This document shows, one piece after another, positions 8,891 to 17,705 of a DNA stretch of 64,000 nucleotides (its first letter is position 1; each line of letters opens with the position of its first letter). The notes beneath the pieces were generated by a model. It was not told the DNA's origin and searched no databases. It saw only the letters and a program-made list of their open reading frames with translations. The position numbers and the translations under genes were made by a program. This stretch comes from Lachnospiraceae bacterium (GTDB taxonomy: Bacteria; Bacillota; Clostridia; Lachnospirales; Lachnospiraceae): contig VSNG01000019.1 of the NCBI GenBank assembly GCA_009774175.1, positions 4,777-68,776 of the forward strand, in the 5' to 3' direction.

Positions 8891-9318
8891 AGATTGATGA
8901 GTTGTAATAAGGGGTTGCCGGTTAATACCGATTTTTAACCCCTGAAAAGAAGGGAGGAGACAAACCCGCAGAATTCAGGCTTTTCAAAACCAGAATTCCC
9001 TATAGGTTCGTCTCCTTCCTTTTCATCCGTCTGACTCTGTGTTCATGAACCTTCTAAAATAACAAAAAAGTGTAAAGCCTTAATAGCGCAATAAACTTTA
9101 TCTAACGAAAGTCTTATAAATCCTTGAAATTGCTTATTTGTCATACCCATACAATCCAGGTAGAAAATTCAATTTGAATATTCCAAAATGTCAGGAGATA
9201 TGCTATACTATTACTTTGTATCAGACTCTTTTTGTTGGAATACAGATTGTGTAGCAAAAATATGGAGAAAGGCGGAAATCCTTATCAATCAAGGATTTCT
9301 GAGTAGGTATAACAGGAT
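8891..9318. other. 428-bp intergenic region before ychF: terminator-like hairpins and a promoter
   Basis: No coding signal was found. The left part holds two hairpins (separate entry). A 13-bp palindrome lies at 9167-9179. An extended -10 promoter element (TG at 9201, TATACT 9204-9209) sits about 110 bp before ychF. A 9-bp hairpin (9275-9283 with 9291-9299) lies 19 bp before the ychF start, separating a GGAGAAAGGCGG purine tract from the ATG and leaving only AGG next to it, so it may influence translation of ychF. Confidence 0.5.
8911..9021 (+). terminator. Two stem-loops downstream of the frameshifted gene
   Basis: Stem 1 is 8911-8916 with 8937-8942, with an inner 4-bp stem. Stem 2 is long: 8950-8966 with 9005-9021, 15 of 17 positions complementary plus one wobble, followed by a short TTTTC run. 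It encloses two copies of the GAATTC palindrome that can pair with each other. It would end transcription of the rsgA operon. Confidence 0.5.
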
Positions 9319-10416
9319 ATGAAACTAGGCATCATCGGGCTCCCCAACGTGGGAAAGAGCACTCTTTTTAATTCACTTACAAAGGCGGGAGCGGAATCCG
9401 CCAATTATCCTTTCTGTACCATCGACCCGAATATCGGCATTGTGACGGTGCCGGACGAGCGGTTAAAGCTTCTGGGCGACATGTATCATTCAAAGAAAGT
9501 GACCCCTGCCACCATAGAGTTTGTGGATATCGCAGGGCTTGTGAAGGGCGCTTCCAAGGGAGAAGGGCTGGGCAACCAATTCTTAAGCAACATCCGTGAG
9601 GTGGACGCCATTGTTCATGTGGTGCGGTGTTTTGAGGACAGCAATATTGTACATGTGGACGGCTCTATCGACCCGCTCCGGGACATCGAGACGATCAATC
9701 TGGAGCTGATTTTCTCTGATATTGAGATTCTGGAACGCAGGATGGCAAAGACGGCAAAAGTTGCCAAGATGGATAAGACGGCGGCGAAGGAATATGCGCT
9801 TTTGGAGCGCGTTAAGGCGCATCTGGAAGAAGGAAAGCTGGCAAGCGCCTTTGAGACGGAGGACGAGGATGAACAGGCCCTTCTCGCCTCTTATAATCTG
9901 CTTACCAGTAAGCCTGTGATTTTTGCGGCCAACGTGGCGGAAGGGGATCTTGCGGACGACGGCGCAGGCAACGAGGGCGTACGTAAGGTGAAGGACTTTG
10001 CGGCGGGAAACGGCAGCGAGGTGTTTGTAATCTGCGCTCAGATCGAGCAGGAGATTGCGGAGCTGGACGAAGAGGAAACGGCCATGTTTCTTGAGGATCT
10101 GGGGCTTGAGGAGTCGGGCCTGCAGAAGCTGATCCGCGCAAGCTATCGGCTGTTGGGACTGATGAGCTTTTTGACGGCGGGAGAGGATGAGACAAGAGCC
10201 TGGACCATTAAGGTGGGGACAAAAGCGCCGCAGGCGGCGGGAAAGATACATACCGATTTCGAGCGCGGTTTCATAAAAGCCGAAGTGGTGAATTACAGGG
10301 ATCTGCTGGAGCAGGGGTCGCTTGCGGCGGCAAGAGAAAAGGGACTTGTCGGTATGGAAGGAAAGGAATATGTGGTGCAGGACGGCGACGTGATCCTGTT
10401 TAGGTTTAACGTGTAA
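9319..10416 (+). CDS. ychF: Redox-regulated ATPase / ribosome-associated GTPase-like protein YchF
   Basis: 365 residues, the standard YchF/Ola1 length. G1 is [12 protein letters not shown], the switch region reads [19 protein letters not shown], and the nucleotide-specificity motif is NVAE instead of NKxD, typical of this ATP-preferring subfamily. The C-terminal TGS domain ends [10 protein letters not shown]. YchF binds ribosomes and affects stress responses. ATG 9319 has only a short AGG immediately upstream, and a hairpin lies just before it. lgt follows, about 70 bp downstream. Confidence 0.96.
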   Translation: MKLGIIGLPNVGKSTLFNSLTKAGAESANYPFCTIDPNIGIVTVPDERLKLLGDMYHSKKVTPATIEFVDIAGLVKGASKGEGLGNQFLSNIREVDAIVHVVRCFEDSNIVHVDGSIDPLRDIETINLELIFSDIEILERRMAKTAKVAKMDKTAAKEYALLERVKAHLEEGKLASAFETEDEDEQALLASYNLLTSKPVIFAANVAEGDLADDGAGNEGVRKVKDFAAGNGSEVFVICAQIEQEIAELDEEETAMFLEDLGLEESGLQKLIRASYRLLGLMSFLTAGEDETRAWTIKVGTKAPQAAGKIHTDFERGFIKAEVVNYRDLLEQGSLAAAREKGLVGMEGKEYVVQDGDVILFRFNV

Positions 10417-10484
10417 CAGCATTGAGCAGCTGCGTTGGCGGACAGACAACAGCTGTATAAGTGGAAAGACAGGGAGATTCTGGT

Positions 10485-11372
10485 ATGCAGGATATCATGG
10501 GAAACATGGATATAGCCTTCCCCAATCTGGGAATATATTTAAGGGATGTGCCGAAGTCTTTTTCAGTTTTTGGCTTTACGATTGCGCTTTACGGCGTGAT
10601 TATAGCCATAGGCGTGCTGGGCGGCGTCCTGCTGGCGGCCCATGTGGCGAAGCTGGAGGGGCTGGACGCTGACCTGATCTGGGATTTTGCGATTTACGCC
10701 ATTATCTTTTCCATTATCGGGGCCAGGATTTATTACGTGGTATTTCGCTGGGACGCCTATAAGGATAATCTGCTTGATGTGTTTAATTTGCGAAACGGCG
10801 GACTGGCCATTTACGGTGCGGTGATTGCCGCTTTTCTTACCCTTTGGATCTACTGCCGGAGGAAAAAACAGAGTTTTTTGCAGATTGCGGATATCTGCGT
10901 GCCGGGGCTTGTACTCGGTCAGATAATCGGCCGCTGGGGGAATTTCACCAACAGGGAAGTTTTTGGAGAGTACACGGATAATCTGCTTGCGATGCGTCTT
11001 CCTGCCCAGATGGTCAGAACAGCGGATATTTCCGAGACTATCGCGGCCCATATGGCGGAGGGAACCAACTACATCCAGGTGCACCCTACCTTCCTTTATG
11101 AGAGCCTCTGGAATCTGGCGCTGCTTTGCATTATGCTTGTCTATCGGAAACACAAGAAATTTGAAGGGGAGCAGTGGCTTTTGTATCTGGGCGGTTACGG
11201 TCTGGGAAGAGCGTGGATTGAAGGGATACGCACCGACACCCTGTTTATTCCCCATACAACCGTAGCGGTGTCGCAGGTTCTGGCGGCGGCGTTGTTTGTG
11301 ACGGCACTGGCGGCGGATATTTATGTCCGCTGGCGGATCGGTAAAAATACTACGCCTGCGGCAGAGGGATGA
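10485..11372 (+). CDS. lgt: Prolipoprotein diacylglyceryl transferase
   Basis: About 295 residues with seven predicted transmembrane segments. The Lgt signature is clear (GRWGNFTNREVFG, residues near 150), as are RNGGLAIYGAV and the C-terminal GLGRAWIEGIRTD. The enzyme transfers diacylglycerol from phosphatidylglycerol to the lipobox cysteine of preprolipoproteins in the membrane. Its substrates in this window include the lipoproteins at 50.9 kb and, when intact, 8.0 kb. I take ATG 10485, with GGAG eight bases upstream; GTG 10461 would add eight residues. A strong terminator follows the gene. Confidence 0.95.
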   Translation: MQDIMGNMDIAFPNLGIYLRDVPKSFSVFGFTIALYGVIIAIGVLGGVLLAAHVAKLEGLDADLIWDFAIYAIIFSIIGARIYYVVFRWDAYKDNLLDVFNLRNGGLAIYGAVIAAFLTLWIYCRRKKQSFLQIADICVPGLVLGQIIGRWGNFTNREVFGEYTDNLLAMRLPAQMVRTADISETIAAHMAEGTNYIQVHPTFLYESLWNLALLCIMLVYRKHKKFEGEQWLLYLGGYGLGRAWIEGIRTDTLFIPHTTVAVSQVLAAALFVTALAADIYVRWRIGKNTTPAAEG

Positions 11373-11441
11373 TTTTCGGATTTCACATCCGGCGGGAAAT
11401 GGATAAAACAGGGTAAGACAGCGCAGGAAATAAAAGAATGG

Positions 11442-11473
11442 GACACATGATCTTTTGGTCATGTGTCTTTTTT
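11442..11473 (+). terminator. Rho-independent terminator after lgt
   Basis: A perfect 9-bp stem (11442-11450 with 11459-11467) with an 8-nt loop is followed by six T residues. It separates the ychF-lgt unit from the mraZ division operon. Confidence 0.85.
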
Positions 11474-11519
11474 ATATGCTTTCGGGGAGAGGTTTCTTAA
11501 ATATCTCTTAGGATTTTCC

Positions 11520-11548
11520 TTGCATTATTCTCGTGAATGGTATAGAAT
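11520..11548 (+). promoter_or_regulatory. Putative sigma-A promoter of the mraZ/dcw operon
   Basis: TTGCAT (11520-11525) and TAGAAT (11543-11548) are spaced by 17 bp. The elements lie directly upstream of the MraZ operator repeats and about 130 bp before mraZ. Confidence 0.6.
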
Positions 11549-11555
11549 TGGATTA

Positions 11556-11595
11556 AAAGTGGTGAAAAGTGGAACAAAGTGGTATAAAGTGGTAT
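11556..11595 (+). promoter_or_regulatory. MraZ operator: four 10-bp direct repeats
   Basis: AAAGTGG followed by three variable bases is repeated four times, starting at 11556, 11566, 11576 and 11586. The strict 10-bp period matches the known MraZ box organisation, in which the MraZ ring binds consecutive GTGG-type repeats and represses its own operon. The repeats lie just after the predicted -10 element. Confidence 0.8.
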
Positions 11596-11677
11596 ATAAA
11601 TCCTCTTTTCGTGGCAGACCACTTTCTTTCGGAGAAAGCGCAGTGTACAGTGATACATGCGGGCAGGGTGATTGCAC

Positions 11678-12109
11678 ATGTTCATGGGAGAATACAATCA
11701 CACAATCGACGCGAAAGGCAGGCTGATCGTTCCCTCCAGATTCAGGGAAATCCTGGGGGATGCATTTGTGGTAACCAAGGGATTGGACGGCTGTCTGTTT
11801 GTGTATGATAACGAAGAGTGGAAGCTCTTTGAAGAGAAATTGAGAGCCCTGCCCATTACCAATAAAGAAGCCAGACAGTTTGTAAGGTTTTTTCTGGCGG
11901 GAGCTGCGGAAGTGGAAGTGGATAAGCAGGGAAGAATCCTGATTCCCAATGTTTTGCGGGAATTTGCGGGACTTGCGAAGGATGTGGCGCTCGTTGGCGT
12001 CGGCAGCAGGATAGAGATCTGGAGCAGAGAACGTTTCGAGGATACGGCGGCCTTTGACGATATGGACGAGATTGCGGAACACATGGCGGAGCTTGGACTT
12101 GGGATCTGA
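11678..12109 (+). CDS. mraZ: Transcriptional regulator MraZ
   Basis: 143 residues, made of two AbrB-like MraZ domains. Conserved DXXXR motifs appear as DAKGR near residue 11 and DKQGR near residue 86. MraZ forms octamer or dodecamer rings that bind repeats in its own promoter and control the dcw operon. ATG 11678 (MFMGEYNHTIDAKGR) is the family's usual start, with AGGGTG about eight bases upstream. It is the first gene of the cluster, followed by rsmH. Confidence 0.96.
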   Translation: MFMGEYNHTIDAKGRLIVPSRFREILGDAFVVTKGLDGCLFVYDNEEWKLFEEKLRALPITNKEARQFVRFFLAGAAEVEVDKQGRILIPNVLREFAGLAKDVALVGVGSRIEIWSRERFEDTAAFDDMDEIAEHMAELGLGI

Positions 12110-12159
12110 CAGCTGTAAAAAACAGGCGGTGTGAAGCGGATAGATAAAGGAATCACAAC

Positions 12160-13098
12160 ATGGAGTTTAAACATACCTCGGTTCTTTTTGAAGAAACAAT
12201 GGAAAATCTGGATATCAGGCCGGAGGGCACTTATCTGGACGGTACATTGGGCGGCGGCGGGCATGCCTGCGGGGTTGTCTCCAGACTACAGGGAAAGGGC
12301 CGGCTTATCGGTATTGATCAGGATGAGGAGGCCATTGCAGCGGCGGGAGAGAGACTGAAAGCATACAGAGAACGGGTTACGATGATCCGTGATAATTATG
12401 CAAACGCTGTGGAGGCGCTTGCGGGAATCGGCGTTTATGGCGTGGACGGCATCGTGCTGGATTTGGGAGTATCTTCCTATCAGCTGGACAATGAAGAGCG
12501 GGGCTTTTCTTATCGATACGACACTGCTCTTGATATGAGAATGGATCAGAGACAGTCTTTAAGCGCAAAGGACATTGTCAACAGTTATTCGGAGACAGAG
12601 CTTACCCGTATTCTGCGGGACTACGGTGAGGAAAAGTTTGCGAAAAACATAGCAAGACATATTGTGGCGGCCAGAAGGGACAAGCCTCTGGAAACCACGG
12701 GGGAGTTAAACGAGATTATAAAGGCGGCGATTCCGGCAAAGATGAGGGCGGTGGGAGGACATCCCTCCAAACGAACCTTTCAGGCAGTCAGGATCGAGTG
12801 CAACAGGGAACTGGAAGTGCTTAAGAGTTCGCTGGACGGACTGATCGGGCTTTTAAATCCGGGCGGAAGGATCTGCGTGATTACCTTCCATTCGCTGGAA
12901 GACCGAATTGTGAAATCCGCTTTTCGGAAAAATGAGAAGCCCTGTACCTGCCCGCCGGATTTTCCGGTGTGCGTGTGCGGACAGGTCTCAAAGGGTACTG
13001 TGATAACGAGAAAGCCGATCCTGCCGACAGAGCGGGAAATGGAGGAAAATCCCCGGGCGAAGAGCGCAAAGCTTCGGGTATTTATGAAAAAAAATTGA
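12160..13098 (+). CDS. rsmH: 16S rRNA (cytosine-1402-N4)-methyltransferase
   Basis: 312 residues, the standard RsmH (MraW) length. SAM-binding motif [12 protein letters not shown], then [14 protein letters not shown], the [14 protein letters not shown] block and the C-terminal [12 protein letters not shown] are all present. A cysteine cluster ([13 protein letters not shown]) near residue 267 is common in clostridial members. The enzyme N4-methylates C1402 in the ribosomal P site. It sits in its usual place between mraZ and ftsL. Confidence 0.97.
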   Translation: MEFKHTSVLFEETMENLDIRPEGTYLDGTLGGGGHACGVVSRLQGKGRLIGIDQDEEAIAAAGERLKAYRERVTMIRDNYANAVEALAGIGVYGVDGIVLDLGVSSYQLDNEERGFSYRYDTALDMRMDQRQSLSAKDIVNSYSETELTRILRDYGEEKFAKNIARHIVAARRDKPLETTGELNEIIKAAIPAKMRAVGGHPSKRTFQAVRIECNRELEVLKSSLDGLIGLLNPGGRICVITFHSLEDRIVKSAFRKNEKPCTCPPDFPVCVCGQVSKGTVITRKPILPTEREMEENPRAKSAKLRVFMKKN

Positions 13099-13114
13099 AG
13101 GGGAAACAGGAAAG

Positions 13115-13573
13115 ATGGCAGCAACGCGGCAGAATGCGTATTATGTGCAGGGTAATACGGTAAGAAAAGCCCGGCCGGATCAGGAGATTCACCGAAAGCC
13201 GAAGAAAAAAGTCAATAACAGTGTGAGAAGAAACAGAGACCGCGCGAAAAATATGAACGCCGGTTACGTCCTGTTTTTGTGGGCGGCTCTTGTGGCAACC
13301 GGTATTATTCTGGTATACTATATTGGATTGCAGTCGGATATTACGAACAGTGTGAAAAATATTTCCACGCTGGAGAGACAGCTGAACAGTTTAAAAGTTG
13401 CAAACGAGGAAGATTACAGCAGAATTTCAAGCAGTGTGGATCTGGAGGAAATACGCAGGATTGCCATACAGGAGCTTGGCATGCAGTATGCGCAGGAGGG
13501 GCAGATTATTTCATTCGCCAGCGAAAACAACGATTATGTGAAGCAGATGGCGGAGATCCCGAAGCAGGATTGA
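13115..13573 (+). CDS. ftsL: Cell division protein FtsL/DivIC-like
   Basis: 152 residues. A basic cytoplasmic N-terminus of about 45 residues (RKPKKKVNNSVRRNRDRAK) precedes a single transmembrane helix (about residues 47-70). A coiled coil follows (TLERQLNSLKVANEED), then the conserved EIRRIAIQELGM block. This is the topology of FtsL, which bridges FtsQ (DivIB) and DivIC at the septum. Sequence conservation in this family is poor, so the call depends on topology and position between rsmH and the PBP genes. ATG 13115 follows an AGGAAAG site. Confidence 0.85.
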   Translation: MAATRQNAYYVQGNTVRKARPDQEIHRKPKKKVNNSVRRNRDRAKNMNAGYVLFLWAALVATGIILVYYIGLQSDITNSVKNISTLERQLNSLKVANEEDYSRISSSVDLEEIRRIAIQELGMQYAQEGQIISFASENNDYVKQMAEIPKQD

Positions 13574-13585
13574 GCAGGTGATTTT

Positions 13586-15853
13586 TTGGCTGGAAAGAAA
13601 AAAGGTTCGATATTAAGATTTACGATCAAAATGCAGAAGAAGCTGGTGGTGTTGTATCTGTTTATTTTAGCCGCCTTTGTGGGGCTTAGCATCCGGCTGT
13701 TTTTGATCAACAGAGATAACGGGGAAGAGTACAAAAAGCAGGTATTGTCACATCAGGAATACGACTCTGTGACAATACCTTTTAAACGTGGTGAAATCGT
13801 AGATTCCAACGGTACGGTTCTGGCGGTGAGCAACAAAGTCTACAATGTTATTCTGGACACCAGACTGCTGCTTCGCAAGGAGGATTATCTGGAGCCTACC
13901 CTGAGCGCGCTGCATAAGTTTTTCGATATTGATCCGGGGCCGGTAAGGGCTTATATTGCCGCTCATCCGGATTCCGCTTATTATGTCATGGCAAAGCGGG
14001 TGGAATATGAGAAGAAGAGCGCATTCGAAGAGTTCTGCGCAGACCCGGAGCAGGGGGCAAATATTAAGGGCGTCTGGTTTGAGGACGAGTACAGAAGAGA
14101 ATACCCCAACGGTTCCCTGGCCTGCGATGTGATCGGGTTTACCACGGGAGATAACGCGGGTACTTATGGACTGGAAGAATATTATAACGATACGTTAAGT
14201 GGTGTCAACGGGCGGGAATACGGTTATTTAAATGACGATTCCACGCTGGAGCGCACCACCATAGCGGCCAGGGACGGCAATAACATTCAGGTTTCCCTGG
14301 ACGCCAACATTCAGACCATTGTGGAAAAATATCTGAAAGCCTTTAACGAGGAGTATAAGGATAATGCCCACCCCGGAAACGGAGCGGAAAATATAGGCTG
14401 TGTCATTATGGATCCGAATACGGCCGAAATTCTGGCTATGGCCAGCTATCCGACCTTTGATTTAAACGACGTCAGGAATAGCGACAACTTGATTGGGATG
14501 CCGCGCCTTGCCAAAGACGGCAACGAATGGAAGAAGACGGGGGAGTATGTGACAGAGGAAGCCATAAAGACGATGAATGATGAGGTCATGTACCAGCATT
14601 TAAACGCCCTTTGGAAAAACTTCTGTATTGTGGATTCCTATGAGCCGGGGTCAGTGGCAAAGCCCTTCACGGTGGCGGCCGCTCTGGAAAGCGGGGCCAT
14701 TACCGGGAATGAGACCTATCTTTGCGAGGGGAAACTTCATGTGGGCGATCATGATATCAAATGCCACCAGATTTATGGGGACGGCCGCATTTCGGTGCAG
14801 GAGGGCGTGGAGCGTTCCTGCAACGTGGTTTTGATGAACGTGGCCTTTGCGCTTGGTAAGAACAAATTTGTGGACTTCCAGCACACCTTTGGCTTTGGCT
14901 TGAAAACAAATATTGATCTGGCGGGCGAGGCAAGGACAGATTTGGTCGTCTTTAACAAAAATAACATCGGCACGACCGACCTTGCCACCAATTCCTTCGG
15001 ACAGAGCTTTAACGCCACGATGATTCAGACCATAGCGGGATTCTGTTCCCTGATTAACGGCGGCAATTACTATGCGCCTCATCTGGCCACAAGAATTACC
15101 ACGGCGGATGGCGCGACCATTGAGAATATCGAACCAAGGCTGTTGAAGCAGACGATATCCCAGTCCACCAGCGATACCATAAAGGAATACTGTAATACGG
15201 TTGTGACGGGAGAATTTGGTACAGGTAAAACGGCCAGACCGGCAGGGTATATGATAGGCGGAAAGACAGGAACTGCGGAGACACTGCCGCGAGGCAACAG
15301 AGAGTATGTTGTTTCCTTTATGGGTTACGCACCGGCGGACGATCCGCAGGTTGTCATTTATGTGGTGGTGGACAGGCCCAATGTGGCGTTGCAGGACAAT
15401 GCAAGATATGCCACCGTAATTGTCAGAAATATTTTAACGGAGGTTCTTCCCTATATGAATATCTTTATGACGGAAGAGCTGAGCGATAAGGAGCGGGAGG
15501 AACTGGAGGAACTGCAGATTCAGATTCGGATGCCGCAGGATGCGGAAGGGGAAGGAGAGCTGGATGAGGAAGGAAATCCGATTTCGGCCGGCGAAGGCGA
15601 AGAAGGCGATTCCGGAGAGGGCGGCTCTGAGGATGAAAAAGAGGGAGAAGAGGAAGAGCCGGAACCGAATGAAGCGTGGAAGGATTTTCCCGTGGATCCG
15701 GCCACCGGTTATCTGGTTGATCCCACGACGGGCGATTATCTGGATCCGCAGCTTGGCACTGTAGTCAGCGGAGGAAGCCTTTTGGAGAACCCGCCGGAGA
15801 CGGAGCCCGGCGAAGAGACGGAAGGGGAAGGCGAATCCGAGCCAACAGAATAG
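13586..15853 (+). CDS. Class B penicillin-binding protein (FtsI/SpoVD-type transpeptidase) with acidic tail
   Basis: 755 residues. One N-terminal transmembrane helix (about 16-37) is followed by the PBP dimerisation domain and a transpeptidase domain with SVAK (active-site serine in YEPGSVAK), SCN and KTG (GGKTGTAE). It cross-links peptidoglycan at the septum or spore cortex. No PASTA domains are seen. Instead the last ~110 residues form an extreme Glu/Gly-rich tail ending in PTE. The start appears to be TTG 13586 with AGGTGA a few bases upstream; the nearest in-frame ATG (13631) would remove part of the basic N-terminus. A long perfect hairpin follows. Confidence 0.92.
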   Translation: MAGKKKGSILRFTIKMQKKLVVLYLFILAAFVGLSIRLFLINRDNGEEYKKQVLSHQEYDSVTIPFKRGEIVDSNGTVLAVSNKVYNVILDTRLLLRKEDYLEPTLSALHKFFDIDPGPVRAYIAAHPDSAYYVMAKRVEYEKKSAFEEFCADPEQGANIKGVWFEDEYRREYPNGSLACDVIGFTTGDNAGTYGLEEYYNDTLSGVNGREYGYLNDDSTLERTTIAARDGNNIQVSLDANIQTIVEKYLKAFNEEYKDNAHPGNGAENIGCVIMDPNTAEILAMASYPTFDLNDVRNSDNLIGMPRLAKDGNEWKKTGEYVTEEAIKTMNDEVMYQHLNALWKNFCIVDSYEPGSVAKPFTVAAALESGAITGNETYLCEGKLHVGDHDIKCHQIYGDGRISVQEGVERSCNVVLMNVAFALGKNKFVDFQHTFGFGLKTNIDLAGEARTDLVVFNKNNIGTTDLATNSFGQSFNATMIQTIAGFCSLINGGNYYAPHLATRITTADGATIENIEPRLLKQTISQSTSDTIKEYCNTVVTGEFGTGKTARPAGYMIGGKTGTAETLPRGNREYVVSFMGYAPADDPQVVIYVVVDRPNVALQDNARYATVIVRNILTEVLPYMNIFMTEELSDKEREELEELQIQIRMPQDAEGEGELDEEGNPISAGEGEEGDSGEGGSEDEKEGEEEEPEPNEAWKDFPVDPATGYLVDPTTGDYLDPQLGTVVSGGSLLENPPETEPGEETEGEGESEPTE

Positions 15854-15867
15854 CGGGAAGTGAGAAT

Positions 15868-15916
15868 AACCTCATAAAAAGGATAATAGATTATATTAAT
15901 ACCTTTTTATGAGGTT
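15868..15916 (+). promoter_or_regulatory. 15-bp perfect hairpin between the two PBP genes
   Basis: Arms 15868-15882 and 15902-15916 pair without mismatch around a 19-nt loop. The right arm includes the in-frame ATG at 15909 and the GAGG (15911-15914) that would serve ATG 15924, so folding would hide the translation start of the second PBP. It is followed only by TTCC, so it is a weak terminator at best; it may act as an attenuator or a stability element. Confidence 0.55.
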
Positions 15917-15923
15917 TTCCAAT

Positions 15924-17675
15924 ATGGATGATAAGATGAACCACAGAACCTATCACAGGAGCAAGACGGTGGCCGTATTTTTCCTGTGCGCGCTGGCGCT
16001 TTTTGGGCTTGCGGGACGGCTGGTCTATCTGATGGTGTTCCAATCCGAATATTATACACTCAAGGCCAGAGAGCTTCATGAAAGAGAGAGAAGCATAAAG
16101 GCGGCGAGAGGACGGATTATAGACGCTAACGGTAAAATTCTGGCGGACAATAAAACGGTCTGCACCGTTTCCGTGATTCACAGCCAGATTAAGGACGCTG
16201 ACAGGGTAACTGCCATTCTTTCAAAGGAACTCGGCCTGTCTGAAGAGTATGTCAGAAAGCGTGTGGAGAAATATTCGTCCATAGAGAAGATAAAGAGCAA
16301 TGTGGATAAAGAGACGGGGGACGCCATCAGAAGCTACGCCCTTGACGGCGTCAAGGTGGATGAGGATTATAAACGCTACTATCCTTACGGAGAGCTGGCG
16401 TCCAAAGCTCTTGGCTTTACCGGAGGGGACAATCAGGGTATTATCGGACTTGAGGTGATTTATGAGGAATATCTCAGGGGAGAAGCGGGAACGATCTTAA
16501 CGGTGACGGACGCAAAGGGCGTAGAGCAGGACGAAGAAGGCGAAGAGAGGGTGGAGCCTGTAAGCGGCAGGGATCTCTATGTCAGTCTGGACATTAATAT
16601 TCAAAGCTACGCCACCCAGCTTGCGAAGCAGACCATGGAGACCAAAGAGGCCGATCGGGTCTCCATTCTTGTCATGAATCCGCAGAACGGGGAAATTCTG
16701 GCCATGGTGGATGTGCCGGAATTTGACCTGAATAATCCCTACACCCTGCAAAACGGGATGGACGCTTTGGCCTTTTCGGAGAAAAAGCGGCAGGATCTTT
16801 TAAACGCCATGTGGAGAAACGGCTGTATCAATGATACCTATGAGCCCGGTTCCACTTTTAAAATTGTAACGGCGGCGGCAGGCCTTGAGTCCGGCGCGGT
16901 AAAGACGACGGACACCTTTAACTGTCCCGGATTTATCATGGTGGAGGACAGACGGATACGCTGTCATAAGGCGGGCGGCCACGGCGCGGAGGATTTTGTG
17001 CAGGGCACCATGAATTCCTGTAATCCGGTTTTTATCACGGTAGGGATGCGGATTGGCGTGGAGCGGTATTATTCCTATTTCAGGCAGTTTGGCCTTCTTG
17101 AAAAAACAGGGATTGACCTGCCGGGGGAGGCCGGCACCATCATGCATAAGATGGAAAACATCGGGCCTGTGGAGCTGGCTACCATTTCCTTTGGCCAGTC
17201 CTTTCAGATTACGCCGATTCAGCTTGCCACCACGGCCGCTTCCATTGTAAACGGCGGCAGGCGTATTACGCCCCATTTTGCGGTGAGAGCGGTGTCTGCG
17301 GACGGTACCGGCAGCCGGTCTTTCACCTATCCAGAGAGAAAAGGCGTGGTGTCTGCACAGACCTCCGAGACCATGCGCTATATTCTGGAACAGGTAGTGG
17401 CGGAGGGAAGCGGCAAAAACGGCGCGGTAGAAGGATACCGGGTAGGCGGTAAGACTGCCACAAGCCAGACGCTGCCCCGCGGGAGCGGCAAGTATATCGC
17501 CTCTTTTCTGGGATTTGCACCGGCCGATGACCCGCAGATTCTGGCCCTTGCGATCATCCATAATCCCAAGGGCACTTACTATGGCGGGCAGATTGCCGCG
17601 CCGGTTGTCAGGCAGCTCTTTGAGAATATCCTTCCCTATTTGGAAAAAAAGGGATATAATAGTGGGCGAGGCTGA
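15924..17675 (+). CDS. Second class B penicillin-binding protein with KTA in place of KTG
   Basis: 583 residues from ATG 15924 (588 if ATG 15909 is used, but that codon is inside a hairpin stem). One transmembrane helix (about residues 13-33) is followed by the PBP dimer domain and the transpeptidase domain. STFK (YEPGSTFK) and SCN (NSCNPVF) are present. The third motif reads VGGKTATSQ, so the usual KTG glycine is alanine; the codons are clear. PBPs with other third residues exist, so activity cannot be ruled out, but beta-lactam affinity may differ. It is a divergent paralogue of the preceding PBP and lacks its acidic tail. The pair probably splits division and sporulation roles. Confidence 0.9.
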   Translation: MDDKMNHRTYHRSKTVAVFFLCALALFGLAGRLVYLMVFQSEYYTLKARELHERERSIKAARGRIIDANGKILADNKTVCTVSVIHSQIKDADRVTAILSKELGLSEEYVRKRVEKYSSIEKIKSNVDKETGDAIRSYALDGVKVDEDYKRYYPYGELASKALGFTGGDNQGIIGLEVIYEEYLRGEAGTILTVTDAKGVEQDEEGEERVEPVSGRDLYVSLDINIQSYATQLAKQTMETKEADRVSILVMNPQNGEILAMVDVPEFDLNNPYTLQNGMDALAFSEKKRQDLLNAMWRNGCINDTYEPGSTFKIVTAAAGLESGAVKTTDTFNCPGFIMVEDRRIRCHKAGGHGAEDFVQGTMNSCNPVFITVGMRIGVERYYSYFRQFGLLEKTGIDLPGEAGTIMHKMENIGPVELATISFGQSFQITPIQLATTAASIVNGGRRITPHFAVRAVSADGTGSRSFTYPERKGVVSAQTSETMRYILEQVVAEGSGKNGAVEGYRVGGKTATSQTLPRGSGKYIASFLGFAPADDPQILALAIIHNPKGTYYGGQIAAPVVRQLFENILPYLEKKGYNSGRG

Positions 17676-17705
17676 ACAGTCAACAGGCATTATTTTGGAG
17701 GAAAC

